Assembly (NCBI GenBank): GCA_963727535.1
Contig: CAVSGR010000006.1
Coordinates: 186,001-250,000, forward strand
Source: RBG-16-34-14 sp963727535
Lineage (GTDB): Bacteria > Bacteroidota > Ignavibacteria > Ignavibacteriales > Ignavibacteriaceae
Reading direction: 5' to 3'
Length of the DNA stretch: 64,000 nt
Position numbers and translations under genes: made by a program. Below are positions 51,984 through 59,799 of this stretch, in pieces (the first letter of the stretch is position 1; each line of letters begins with the position of its first letter). The notes under the pieces are model-generated. The model ran no database searches, was not told the DNA's origin, and worked only from the letters and a program-made list of their open reading frames with translations.

Positions 51984-53617
51984 TTCGAAAGAGTGACTTG
52001 GTTTTTTAACTTTGAATCATAAGATTTTAACAGGTAATTGTATTTTCCGAGATTAAAGTTTATCACTTCTTTTAATCTATCAATATTGAATAAATCTCCC
52101 CTTATAATAAATGAAAGTTTTTCGTAATATTTTTTTAGGTCTTTATCTTCCAACTGGTTCTTTCCCGTTTTAATAGTTTCTAAATAACCGGCAGGTATTT
52201 TGCGTGCAAAGTGACCGATTCTCCATTTCTTAATACTATTGAATTTATATTTGTGAACAAGCCAATATGCGGTTGAAGGAAGTTTTGATAACAACGGATC
52301 AGCTAATGCCATTGGATCAATGATATAAACTTCACTTCCGGCGTAATACCCGTAAAGCCCGATTGTACTCCTTGTTATCACTTCTCCACTCTTCGAATTT
52401 TCTGCCTCTTCTACCCATGGATGCTGTTTGATTTTTCTTTCAGATATATTTTTGAGTAAGCCAGTGTATTCATAATACCAGATCCGTTCGTCTACAATTC
52501 CGTGATACATATTAATTACCATGGGTCCAAACCTGAAGGCTTTAACTATTTTAGGTCCGGTGCTGTAATATTGATTATCGAACAATGTGGGCTTTGGGGA
52601 AAGGAACCCCAGTATTATCACTGTAGCAATCAAGAGAACAACTCTTTTAACAGAACCAAATTTTATTTTAGAAATAACAATCACAGAGCAGAGCAAAGGA
52701 GCTGAAAAAAACCTTCCTCCCATGAAGTCTCCCCCAATGCTTACAATATAAAATATATATAGCAAGATACCCGTTGAAACAACAAGAAGACCCCTATTTT
52801 TTTTTATGATAGGAAGTATCAGCCCGGTTAATATAGCAACAATAGTTAATGGATCTAGATATAGCGAGTTGATAATGTAATACAATCCCTGGTGGAATAA
52901 CTCTATTTGGGGAATGCCCGTATTTAGCTTGGCATAAGCTGTATTAGGAAAAGGAAATCCGTAGTAGAAAAGAGAAAAGAGTTCCCATATAATAAACGGA
53001 AGAAATCCTTTTGCTATGATTAGCAATCCTTTTAGATAATTTTTTTCTTTGTAATATATAAAAGCAAGAGAGGGAATAAAGATTAAGATAGTGTCCATTC
53101 TGTTTAATATAGCAAGCGACGCTATAATTGAAAGCGCCAGTAGTTTTTTATCCCCCTTCTTTTGGTTAAAGAAAACAATAAAGAATGAGACTATAAGCAA
53201 GTGTGTCAGAGGATTTTCAAGCCCCGAAGTCGAAAAATCAATAAATGCTTTTGATAAAATCAGGATAAGTGCTACTAAGGTAGAATTAATTATCGATTCC
53301 GAAAGCTTATAAAGTAACAACCATACAGCGCATACCGAAATAAGCATAGAGATGATTATGCTGGTATAATAGATTTCTCTTGTTATAAAATAAAATCCTG
53401 AGAGAAGAAACATCCATAAAGGATGTGTATATGCCTGGACTCTTTCTCCGATATTCCACGTTAGACCATGACCTTTTATAAAGTTGTCAATTGTTCTGAA
53501 GGTTATATATGAGTCATCAGAAAGCCATGCACCTATAAATACTATTAATAGATAGAGAAAGGTTAGAGAAGCAATTACCCATTCTTTTTTTATTTCTATT
53601 TTTTCCAACCGGATCAT
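51980..53617 (-). CDS. GT-C type membrane glycosyltransferase (AftB/LPS-glycan-like)
   Basis: The 545-residue polytopic membrane protein has an N-terminal loop DDSYITFRTIDNFIKGHGLTWN followed by GERVQAYTHPLWMFLLSG. This is the pattern of GT-C glycosyltransferases related to mycobacterial AftB, with the DD pair as the putative catalytic acid site. About ten helices precede a C-terminal periplasmic part containing GLYGYYAGSEVYIIDP. The acceptor is unknown. With its two neighbours it forms a surface-glycosylation group, though strands alternate. Confidence 0.75.
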   Translation of the reverse strand: MIRLEKIEIKKEWVIASLTFLYLLIVFIGAWLSDDSYITFRTIDNFIKGHGLTWNIGERVQAYTHPLWMFLLSGFYFITREIYYTSIIISMLISVCAVWLLLYKLSESIINSTLVALILILSKAFIDFSTSGLENPLTHLLIVSFFIVFFNQKKGDKKLLALSIIASLAILNRMDTILIFIPSLAFIYYKEKNYLKGLLIIAKGFLPFIIWELFSLFYYGFPFPNTAYAKLNTGIPQIELFHQGLYYIINSLYLDPLTIVAILTGLILPIIKKNRGLLVVSTGILLYIFYIVSIGGDFMGGRFFSAPLLCSVIVISKIKFGSVKRVVLLIATVIILGFLSPKPTLFDNQYYSTGPKIVKAFRFGPMVINMYHGIVDERIWYYEYTGLLKNISERKIKQHPWVEEAENSKSGEVITRSTIGLYGYYAGSEVYIIDPMALADPLLSKLPSTAYWLVHKYKFNSIKKWRIGHFARKIPAGYLETIKTGKNQLEDKDLKKYYEKLSFIIRGDLFNIDRLKEVINFNLGKYNYLLKSYDSKLKNQVTLSN

Positions 53618-53761
53618 TGTTTACAATAGTTGATTTTTGGATTGAACTTGACAAGTATTAAGCCAGAGAAAAAGAAAATTGAAAAAGAAAACAGTTCCAC
53701 AATCAGAAAATAGTTCTTTTATTATTAATGAAGTTGAGTCACAATTCTATTGGTTAAGTGA

Positions 53762-53777
53762 AACCGTTAAAACGGTT
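53762..53777. repeat. REP-like palindrome AACCGTT-aa-AACGGTT
   Basis: Perfect 7-bp arms around a 2-bp centre. It is the left member of an inverted pair with 53848-53863, flanking the 28-bp palindrome between them. Confidence 0.7.
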
Positions 53778-53798
53778 AAAGTGTAGGCTCTTGTATCG

Positions 53799-53826
53799 TT
53801 AACCCACGGCTTAAGCCGTGGGTTAA
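53799..53826. repeat. Perfect 28-bp palindrome
   Basis: The arms TTAACCCACGGCTT and AAGCCGTGGGTTAA are perfect complements with no loop. The core (CCCACGGCTTAAGCCGTGGG) resembles REP sequences mobilised by IS200/RAYT-type transposases in other genomes. Confidence 0.75.
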
Positions 53827-53847
53827 TAAGAAAATACAGCGAATAGT

Positions 53848-53863
53848 AACCGTTTCAACGGTT
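53848..53863. repeat. REP-like palindrome AACCGTT-tc-AACGGTT
   Basis: Perfect 7-bp arms with a 2-bp centre. It is the inverted partner of 53762-53777. Confidence 0.7.
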
Positions 53864-53927
53864 TATAAAAACGTGCGAATCGACTTGAGATTATTAATGA
53901 TAACGAGAAGAGATTTCTTAAAAGAGA

Positions 53928-53950
53928 AAACGCCCGTTAAACGGGCGTTT
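53928..53950. repeat. 23-bp palindrome AAACGCCCGTT-a-AACGGGCGTTT
   Basis: Perfect 11-bp arms with a 1-nt centre. It is GC-rich within an AT-rich block; it could act as a bidirectional transcription block or a REP unit. Confidence 0.7.
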
Positions 53951-54175
53951 CCCTCCTGGATGAAGATTGAGAGAGTAACCCTTATTCATGCCAGGCATTA
54001 TTAGGTATTTAACCAAAGACAATTCCATAATATAATTTAGAATTTGAGCTAAAAACGAAGCGTTGTGGTTTCTTTATTGACGCAGACTGAGAAAACCATA
54101 TAAAATTAAAACAGATTTAGCAATTTAGATTTTTAAGAGTTTAGGTCTGTTTATCGGCAGGTAGGTTTGAAACCG

Positions 54176-54190
54176 TCTGCCATAGGCAGA
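54176..54190. repeat. Short hairpin TCTGCC-ata-GGCAGA
   Basis: Six-bp perfect arms. The nearby segments CGGCAGGTAGG and GAATGCCTTTGGCAGAG look related. It belongs to a common class of dispersed CTGCC...GGCAG intergenic repeats. Confidence 0.45.
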
Positions 54191-54227
54191 TAAATTAAAA
54201 CTGTTATTAGCCGGATTTATAGTCTTG

Positions 54228-54453
54228 TTAACCCCGGGATTAAGGGTCTGTTGCAGAACTTGAAATTCTAAACATTGCAGTTGACTTTAGTCAACTGGTT
54301 TAAATAAGAGCCAATTACCCGACTTTAGTCGCATTATTTGAATAAATAATGCGGCTAAAGTCGAGAAAGCTTTTATTATTTAAACCAGTTGACTAGTCAA
54401 CTCAAGGTTTAGAATTTCAAGTTGCTGCAACAGTCCTTTAATCCCAGTGTTAA
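54228..54453. repeat. 226-bp imperfect inverted repeat with nested palindromes
   Basis: Arms of about 110 bp are centred at 54340/54341. Matching blocks from outside in are GGGATTAA, CTGTTGCAG, AACTTGAAATTCTAAAC, GTTGACT..AGTCAACTGGTTTAAATA, CGACTTTAG, and GCATTATTTG/TAAATAATGC at the tip. Inside each arm are further palindromes (GTTGACTttAGTCAAC; GTTGACTAGTCAAC). This is a REPIN-like double unit or a structured RNA. No open frame. Confidence 0.75.
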
Positions 54454-55019
54454 TGAAAAGAAGATAAACGTTTGTAACTGTTTCTCTGAAGTTTCGTAGG
54501 AATGCCTTTGGCAGAGTCTTTTGGACAACAGTTTTCACGTATGAAATGAAATTGAGTTATTGACACAATGGTATTTGATATTTTATTTAACATCAAGAAT
54601 AATCTGTGAAATTTGGTGATCGAACATATAAAAACATTTCTTTGCTCATTTAACTTTTTTAGTAGGATAAGAAACCCTGTGTAAACATATGACTTTCTCT
54701 ATGGTAAATATTACGAAGCTATATAAACTGAGAAGTAAAACCTGCTAAAAAAATTACCTCCATTCTTTTTGATATTGAATTACTGGTAGTTATTGAGAGG
54801 CTCAATTTTATTGGCACGCTTTTTACGTTATAGGTAAAGAATTTTTAGAATGTTGTTTTTTGAAAAAATTGTATTGAAAATAATTAAAACAGTTTCAGTT
54901 GGAAAAAATTACTTTCAGAGAAAATTTTACAAGACCAGGATTAAATGGTAAAGTAAAATTTACAAGTGTACCGAAACGGTTTTGATTTATTAACCGAACA
55001 AAAATTGCAAAGGTAAATA

Positions 55020-55400
55020 TTGGGACAGCAACAACTATTACTCATTGTGCTGGGAATAATTATTGTCGGAATAGCTATTGCCATCTCAATACAGCTATTC
55101 AGACAAAACGCAATTGATTCTAAAAGGGATATTCTAATGAATGAATGTTCTAATATAGCTTCAATTGCAATTGGATATTATAAACGTCCACCTTCATTTG
55201 GAGGAGGCGGAAAAAGTTTTGTTGGCTGGGATGTACCGGCTGAACTGCGATCTACAGTCAATGGAAGTTATAAAGCAGTTGTGTTTAAAGACAGTGTCGT
55301 AATAACTGGCACGGGAACTGAGGTAGTAACAGGAACTGATTCGATACAGATAAAGACAACAGTTACATCAAATAATTATCGAACGATGATAATAAGATAA
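55020..55400 (+). CDS. Pilin-like protein with MG|QQQ N-terminus
   Basis: The 126-residue protein starts MGQQQLLLIVLGIIIVGIAI, a two-residue leader ending in Gly followed by an uninterrupted hydrophobic helix, like a minimal type IV prepilin. The usual Glu5 is absent. A Gly-rich loop (PPSFGGGGKSF) is followed by beta strands (VVITGTGTE, SIQIKTTVTSN). It starts at TTG with AAAGG upstream. The next gene encodes a close relative, and pilus assembly genes lie 3 kb on. Identification as a pilin is by N-terminus and context. Confidence 0.7.
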   Translation: MGQQQLLLIVLGIIIVGIAIAISIQLFRQNAIDSKRDILMNECSNIASIAIGYYKRPPSFGGGGKSFVGWDVPAELRSTVNGSYKAVVFKDSVVITGTGTEVVTGTDSIQIKTTVTSNNYRTMIIR

Positions 55401-55468
55401 GGTTTGATTAACAGGAAACTGAAGTCAAAAAATCTAAATAAACTAAAAACAAATAAAGGAGATCTATA

Positions 55469-55863
55469 ATGGGTCAGCAACAACTTCTCTTAATCGTGCT
55501 TGGTGTTATAGTAGTTGGTATAGCAGTAGTAGTTGGTATCAACTTGTTTAACGCTAATGCAGTTTCTTCAAACAGGGACGGTGTAGTATCGGACTTGAAT
55601 AACCTCGGCGCAATGGCACAGCAATATTATAAAAAACCTAGCTTCAATGGGCGGCGGTGGAAATACTTTTACTGGTTGGACTATAGCGACTCAGTTAGAT
55701 ACTACAGCAAATGGTACTATACATACTACTACAGTGGTCCACAGACTAGTTACAATAGTTGGTACCGGAACTGAAAAGAACGATGCCGGACTGAATATTC
55801 AAGCACACTGCAACAGTTACACCTACTAAAATTACAGTGGTCTACACTAGTATATGTAAGTAA
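55469..55863 (+). CDS. Second pilin-like protein with MG|QQQ N-terminus (frameshifted)
   Basis: It starts MGQQQLLLIVLGVIVVGIAV, almost identical to the previous gene's start, with AAAGGAG upstream. The frame goes wrong at about 55649-55651 (an extra G in the Gly-rich loop). The next frame gives GGGGNTFTGWTIATQLDTTANG ... TIVGTGTEKNDAGLNIQA, matching the first pilin. A further change near 55805 would give the natural tail TATVTPTKITVVYTSICK ending at 55863; without it the frame ends at 55829. The corrected length is about 130. A terminator follows. Confidence 0.7.
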
Positions 55864-55891
55864 GTTTGTTAAAACCAATTAACAACCTGAG

Positions 55892-55927
55892 AGGCTGATA
55901 GAATAAAAAATTTTATCAGCCTTTTTT
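55892..55927 (+). terminator. Rho-independent terminator after the pilin genes
   Basis: AGGCTGATA and TATCAGCCT pair perfectly (9 bp) around an A/T loop, followed by TTTTTT. A related hairpin with the same TCAGCC-T6 side occurs at 57103-57140. Confidence 0.85.
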
Positions 55928-56035
55928 ATTTTAAATAAAGCAGAAACTTTAATGACTAAACATCTGTCCTACTCTTAATAACTATTGCAAGTGTTTTTGA
56001 AAAGATGTAGCTTTAAATAAAAAATAAGGCGAGAA

Positions 56036-56269
56036 ATGGAAAATTACTTATATAGAATTACAATAAATCCCGATATATGTCATGGCAAGCTAGCCATTCG
56101 TAATATGCGGTACCCCGTTGAGATGATTCTTGATTTGCTTTCTGCCGGAATGACTGTAGAAGAAATTATTGCTGATTATCCTGCCATTGAGAAGGAAGAT
56201 ATACAGGCATGCTTACAGTTTGCCTCAAGATTAACTAAGGTCAAGTCTATAAGGGCAGTTGTTGCGTGA
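56036..56269 (+). CDS. DUF433-domain protein, probable antitoxin
   Basis: The 77-residue DUF433 protein has RITINPDICHGKLAIRNMRYPVEMILDLLSAG followed by EEIIADYPAIEKEDIQACLQFA, the helix-turn-helix-like family core. DUF433 proteins are frequent partners of DUF5615 PIN-like toxins, and the next gene is exactly that, overlapping by 4 bases. It is the first gene of a small toxin-antitoxin island between pilin and pilus-assembly genes. Confidence 0.88.
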   Translation: MENYLYRITINPDICHGKLAIRNMRYPVEMILDLLSAGMTVEEIIADYPAIEKEDIQACLQFASRLTKVKSIRAVVA

Positions 56270-56619
56270 AATTTATTATCGATGCTCAATTACCTTTTAG
56301 GCTTTCAAAGCTGCTTAAGGAAAAAGGACACGATGTTATTCATACAGATGATTTGCCTCATAAAGAAAAAACATCAGACAATGAAATCTGTAAAGCAGCG
56401 GAACAAGAAAATAGAATTGTTGTTACAAAAGATGTGGATTTCTTAAATTCTTTCTATCTTCATAACAACCCCAAAAGACTGCTCATAATTACAACTGGGA
56501 ATATCAAAAATGTAAAGCTATTTGAACTGATTCTCAATAATATGGAACATATAGAGGAACTTTTTAATCAATATAACCTTGTTGAATTAAATAATAACGA
56601 GATTATTGGACACGAATAA
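56266..56619 (+). CDS. DUF5615 PIN-like toxin
   Basis: The 117-residue PIN-like protein starts MKFIIDAQLPFRLSKLLKEKGHDVIH, with acidic residues in IIDAQLP, TSDNEICKAA and VVTKDVDFLN, as in DUF5615 putative RNases. It starts with GTG inside the stop of the DUF433 gene, so the pair is translationally coupled. Nuclease activity is inferred from the family only. Confidence 0.87.
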   Translation: MKFIIDAQLPFRLSKLLKEKGHDVIHTDDLPHKEKTSDNEICKAAEQENRIVVTKDVDFLNSFYLHNNPKRLLIITTGNIKNVKLFELILNNMEHIEELFNQYNLVELNNNEIIGHE

Positions 56620-56634
56620 TTCTGTGATTAATAA

Positions 56635-56745
56635 TGTGGAGAACTGAAAATTGAATGGGCTAAATTACATAAAGAAGAATTAATCGAAAACTGGAATAGA
56701 ATTTTGCATGATATTCCCATTAAAAAAATTAAACCTTTAGAATAG
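56635..56745 (+). pseudogene. C-terminal remnant of a DUF4160-type gene
   Basis: A start-less frame reads CGELKIEWAKLHKEELIEN and then WNRILHDIPIKKIKPLE before a TAG. This matches the C-terminal end of DUF4160 proteins, the usual partner encoded before DUF2442. An upstream stop (56632-56634) leaves only about 36 codons. It suggests that the first half of a DUF4160/DUF2442 pair was lost by deletion. Confidence 0.6.
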
Positions 56746-56751
56746 GAAGCG

Positions 56752-57063
56752 GTGTACATGGATTATTTAATAAAAGTAAAAGCCGCTAAATATTTAGGCG
56801 GTTATAAAATTCACTGTTTATTTAGTAACGGTGAAGAAAAGATAGTTGATCTCAAAGATGAATTGCAGGGGGAAATATTTGAACCGTTAAAAGACAAAAA
56901 TATTTTTATGCAATTCAAGGTTCATGATTTGCTGAAGACAATTGTTTGGCCTAATGGTGCAGACCTGGCACCATATAGTTTATATGATCTCGGCAAACCG
57001 GTTATTAAAAAAACAAGCAGGAAACCAAAATTTTCCCCAAAGAGGAGCAACATTCGGGGTTAG
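56752..57063 (+). CDS. DUF2442-domain protein, copy 1
   Basis: This roughly 100-residue DUF2442 protein has KAAKYLGGYKIHCLFSNGEEKIVDL, FEPLKDKNIFMQFKV and WPNGADLAPYSLYDLGKP. DUF2442 proteins commonly pair with DUF4160 in suspected toxin-antitoxin modules; here only a DUF4160 remnant precedes it. The frame opens GTG-TAC-ATG, and the internal ATG at 56758 (MDYLIKV) is the likelier start. It is a close paralogue of the gene at 57858. A basic tail (SRKPKFSPKRSNIRG) is not shared. Confidence 0.8.
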   Translation: MYMDYLIKVKAAKYLGGYKIHCLFSNGEEKIVDLKDELQGEIFEPLKDKNIFMQFKVHDLLKTIVWPNGADLAPYSLYDLGKPVIKKTSRKPKFSPKRSNIRG

Positions 57064-57102
57064 GGTATCGTTAGCGCTTAGCTTAATATAATTTCTAAAT
57101 CA

Positions 57103-57140
57103 GGACTGATAAAACCTAATAAATTTTGTCAGCCTTTTTT
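57103..57140 (+). terminator. Probable terminator after DUF2442 copy 1
   Basis: GGACTGATAAAA pairs with TTTTGTCAGCC (one bulged A), followed by TTTTTT. It resembles the terminator at 55892-55927 in sequence, suggesting a duplicated segment. Confidence 0.65.
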
Positions 57141-57278
57141 GTTTTGAATAAAAAAAATGTATGGTTTGTCTATCCTTCCTGGCTGCTCAGTTATTGTAAA
57201 TTTGATTGAAATAATGTAGGTTTGAAGCAAGTTAAACATTAGTGATCTTTATAGCCAGAAAATTAGGAGTAGTGAGAG

Positions 57279-57571
57279 TTGCAGTTCAATTTTGAATGGG
57301 ATCCTAAAAAAGCAAATTCTAATTTTCAAAAGCATAAAATCGGTTTCGAACGCGCATCAGAAATATTTCTTGATCCATTTATGTTATCTGTTTTTGATAA
57401 AGCACATAGTGAAATAGAAGATAGATGGGTAACTATTGGAAAAGATAGCAATAATGTTGCAATCGTTGTAGTCCATACTTTTCTGGAAGCAAATGCAGAG
57501 GAAGTGTAATCAGAATAATTTCAGCTCGTCCGGCTACTAAGAAAGAAGAAAAACAATATAACACAAGGTGA
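57279..57571 (+). CDS. brnT: BrnT-family toxin (apparent frameshift near 57506)
   Basis: BrnT is an RNase-fold toxin inhibiting translation. The frame from TTG 57279 gives FEWDPKKANSNFQKHKIGFERASEIF and DRWVTIGKDSNNVAIVVVHT, then stops at 57509. The family's C-terminal VIRIISARPATKKEEKQYNTR continues in another frame to 57571. Joining needs one added or two removed bases at GAAGTGTAATC. The corrected protein is about 97 residues. The antitoxin-like gene starts 3 bases later. It is either sequence error or a disabled toxin. Confidence 0.8.
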
Positions 57572-57574
57572 GAA

Positions 57575-57775
57575 ATGAAAAAGGAATATAATTTTTCTAA
57601 AGGCATTAGAGGAAGGTTCTATCGTGAAAATATTCAATTGAATATTCCGATTTATCTTGATAACGATGTTGCTGAATTTATTCAAAAAGCAGCCAGAAAA
57701 AAGAAGGTTGATTCTCAAACTATAGTAAACAAAGTGCTGCGGGGTAATAAAGAAATAATCCAGGCTTTGCAATAA
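57575..57775 (+). CDS. BrnA-type/ribbon-helix-helix antitoxin
   Basis: The 66-residue protein follows brnT with a 3-base gap. It starts KKEYNFSKGIRGRFYRENIQLNIPIYLDNDVAEFIQKAA, in which NIQLNIPIYLD is a ribbon-helix-helix-like strand, and ends with helices (SQTIVNKVLRGNKEI). This is the arrangement of antitoxins encoded after BrnT, which bind the toxin and repress the operon. Overall identity to BrnA is modest, so the symbol is withheld. Confidence 0.8.
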   Translation: MKKEYNFSKGIRGRFYRENIQLNIPIYLDNDVAEFIQKAARKKKVDSQTIVNKVLRGNKEIIQALQ

Positions 57776-57857
57776 ACTAATCTATAGTGCAGAATGGGTA
57801 ACAGCCTCCACGATCAACCGTTGAAACCAATCAAGCCTCTTATATAGGAGAAAAAAT

Positions 57858-58151
57858 ATGAATTATCTAATAGTAGGTATAACCGAAGCTAAATATCTTG
57901 GCGATTATAAGATTCAGGTTACATTTAGTACTGGTGAGCAACGAATCGTAGATCTTAAAGATCAGTTATATGGCGAAGTGTTTGAACCGTTAAAAAATAA
58001 AAATATTTTTATGCAATTCAGAGTAGATAAGGATATTCGTACTATTGTATGGCCGAATGGGGCAGACCTTGCACCATATAGTTTATATGATCTTGGCAAG
58101 CCGGTTATCAAAAAAGTAAAACATACCCCGAAGCGGGCGAAAGTTAAATAA
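57858..58151 (+). CDS. DUF2442-domain protein, copy 2
   Basis: The 97-residue paralogue of the gene at 56752 shares YLG.YKI, IVDLKD.L.GE.FEPLK.KNIFMQF and a 22-residue identical block around NGADLAPYSLYDLGKPVIKK. An AGGAG site precedes the ATG. Two copies flanking the BrnT/BrnA pair suggest a local duplication with insertion. The role is unknown (antitoxin-like or regulator). Confidence 0.82.
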   Translation: MNYLIVGITEAKYLGDYKIQVTFSTGEQRIVDLKDQLYGEVFEPLKNKNIFMQFRVDKDIRTIVWPNGADLAPYSLYDLGKPVIKKVKHTPKRAKVK

Positions 58152-58425
58152 TATATTAACTAATATTATAGACTTGTAATCCTAAAAAGTAGAGAGTCCC
58201 CCCTTTTTGTTATAACTTCAAAAACATCATATAAACACAATGTGCCCGTCACTTCAAAAGGGATGCGCACTTCTAGCATAAACCCTTCAAAAAAGATTTT
58301 ACTTCTTTTAAGTGTTATTCTTTCTGAATTAACGCATATACTATGCAAAAACAGCAATTATAGTATTGATTTTTTTGGAATAAGAATTGAACCGATTATA
58401 AAAACTTTAAAGTAAGAGATAAATA

Positions 58426-59799
58426 ATGGTAGAATTTAAATTCACGGCACAAAAAGTAAACGGGCAAACAATAAGCGGGTCACTTGCCGCTAATTCCGCC
58501 AACGAGGGCAAAAAGAAAATTCATCGCCTTGCCGAAAGAAATCAACTAAAGATAAAAGACATTGAAAAAAAGTCGGCTTTTATTTACAAAGCCAGGCGAG
58601 GCAAAGAGAAACCTGTTAGAGGTGAGCAGAAAGCATTTACTAAAAAAGAAGTTGAGGATGCATTAACAAAACTGGGATTTGAAGTTTTATCAATAAATAA
58701 AAAATTATTTGACTTTCAGTCCAAACCACCGCAAAGCGAAATAGTAACGTTTGTAAAAATCAGTGCCGAGCTGCTTGAACAGAAACTCCCGTACAGCGAG
58801 GTTTTAACTCTCCTGATAAATGATACTGCAAATAAAACTCTTAAGGAAACACTTAAGGAAATTAATAACGATCTTAAAAAGGGAGCCGACAGTGAAGCGA
58901 CTTTCTTAAAGTATCAAGGTGTCTTCGGCAAGTTTGCTGCATATATGCTGGGGCTTGCTTCAAAGAGCGGTAACATGACAGAGATATATAGAGCTACTGC
59001 AAAATTTCTTGAGAGAAGACAGGAGTTCAAAAAGAATTTAAGAAGTGCTCTTATTACGCCGGCGGTTACATTATTTGTTCTTTTCCTGGCAGTCTTATTT
59101 TATGTAGGATATATATTTCCGGAGACTGCAAAGCTGTTTGTAAAATTCGGAGTTGATTTACCCCCGATGACAGCCTTTACTTTGAAGATAAGTGATTTCC
59201 TCATGGGGAATTTAATTTTGGTTGCTGCAGTAATTTTTATTCCTCCAATCATATTCTGGCGTTTTTCTAAGTCGAAAAAGGGTGGATATATAATTGATAA
59301 GTACACTATTAGAATCCCGGTTTTGGGACCGCTAATTCACAAAACACTTATAGAAGTTTATTGCAGAGTATTTTATACTCTTTATAGTGGTTCAGCCGAA
59401 AGCATTGAACCGATCAGAATAGCAGCCGAGGCAACAGGAAACAAATATTTTGAAGAAAGGGTAAAAAACATTGCAATTCCCCTAATGATTAAAAAAGGTG
59501 TAGGCATAACAGATGCGTTTACTGCAACTGGGGTTTTTACCGAGACAACTCTCTCCCGGCTTCATTCGGGAGAAGAAACAGGAACTCTGAAAAATACAAG
59601 TTTACAGCTCGCCAATTATTATGAAAGTGAAACAGTTTATAAGCTGAAAAATTTTATTGAGTTTGTACAAGTAGCAATAGCGATGGTAATTATGGTTGTG
59701 ATGATAGCGCTAACTCTTGTATCTGCCGAGACAGCGACAGTAAGACCCAAAACACCGGGTGCCTCTAATCAAACTTATGTTGAAAGAAATATTGCATGA
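58426..59799 (+). CDS. pilC: Type II secretion/type IV pilus inner-membrane platform protein (GspF/PilC)
   Basis: The platform protein anchors the assembly ATPase. The 457 residues have a basic cytoplasmic N-terminal region (about 1-95) and two T2SSF domains (about 105-225 and 310-430), each leading into membrane helices (LITPAVTLFVLFLAVLFYVG, IAMVIMVVMIALTLV). Conserved pieces are GMTE-like AYMLGLASKSGNMTEIYRATAKFLE and GIGEETG-like LSRLHSGEETGTLKNT. It overlaps the next ATPase gene by 4 bases (ATGA). Pilus versus secretion is decided by pilT nearby. Confidence 0.9.
   Translation: MVEFKFTAQKVNGQTISGSLAANSANEGKKKIHRLAERNQLKIKDIEKKSAFIYKARRGKEKPVRGEQKAFTKKEVEDALTKLGFEVLSINKKLFDFQSKPPQSEIVTFVKISAELLEQKLPYSEVLTLLINDTANKTLKETLKEINNDLKKGADSEATFLKYQGVFGKFAAYMLGLASKSGNMTEIYRATAKFLERRQEFKKNLRSALITPAVTLFVLFLAVLFYVGYIFPETAKLFVKFGVDLPPMTAFTLKISDFLMGNLILVAAVIFIPPIIFWRFSKSKKGGYIIDKYTIRIPVLGPLIHKTLIEVYCRVFYTLYSGSAESIEPIRIAAEATGNKYFEERVKNIAIPLMIKKGVGITDAFTATGVFTETTLSRLHSGEETGTLKNTSLQLANYYESETVYKLKNFIEFVQVAIAMVIMVVMIALTLVSAETATVRPKTPGASNQTYVERNIA

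Larger units (their letters stand above)
53618..55019. other. Gene-free palindrome-rich block upstream of the pilin genes
   Basis: There is no convincing gene in 1.4 kb. The left half holds four strong palindromes (53762-53950) and one small hairpin (54176-54190). A 226-bp imperfect inverted repeat (54228-54453) follows. The right part (54454-55019) shows no clear structure, but the pilin promoter must lie there. The palindromes look like REP/REPIN elements. No RAYT-type transposase gene is in the window. Confidence 0.7.

Noticed and set aside
53618..55019. Hidden protein gene in the 1.4-kb gap
   Set aside because: All frames are short and interrupted; the content is palindromes and AT-rich sequence.
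58152..58425. Small minus-strand gene (63 codons) before pilC
   Set aside because: No similarity, ribosome site or conserved motif; the 274-bp stretch more likely holds the pilC promoter.
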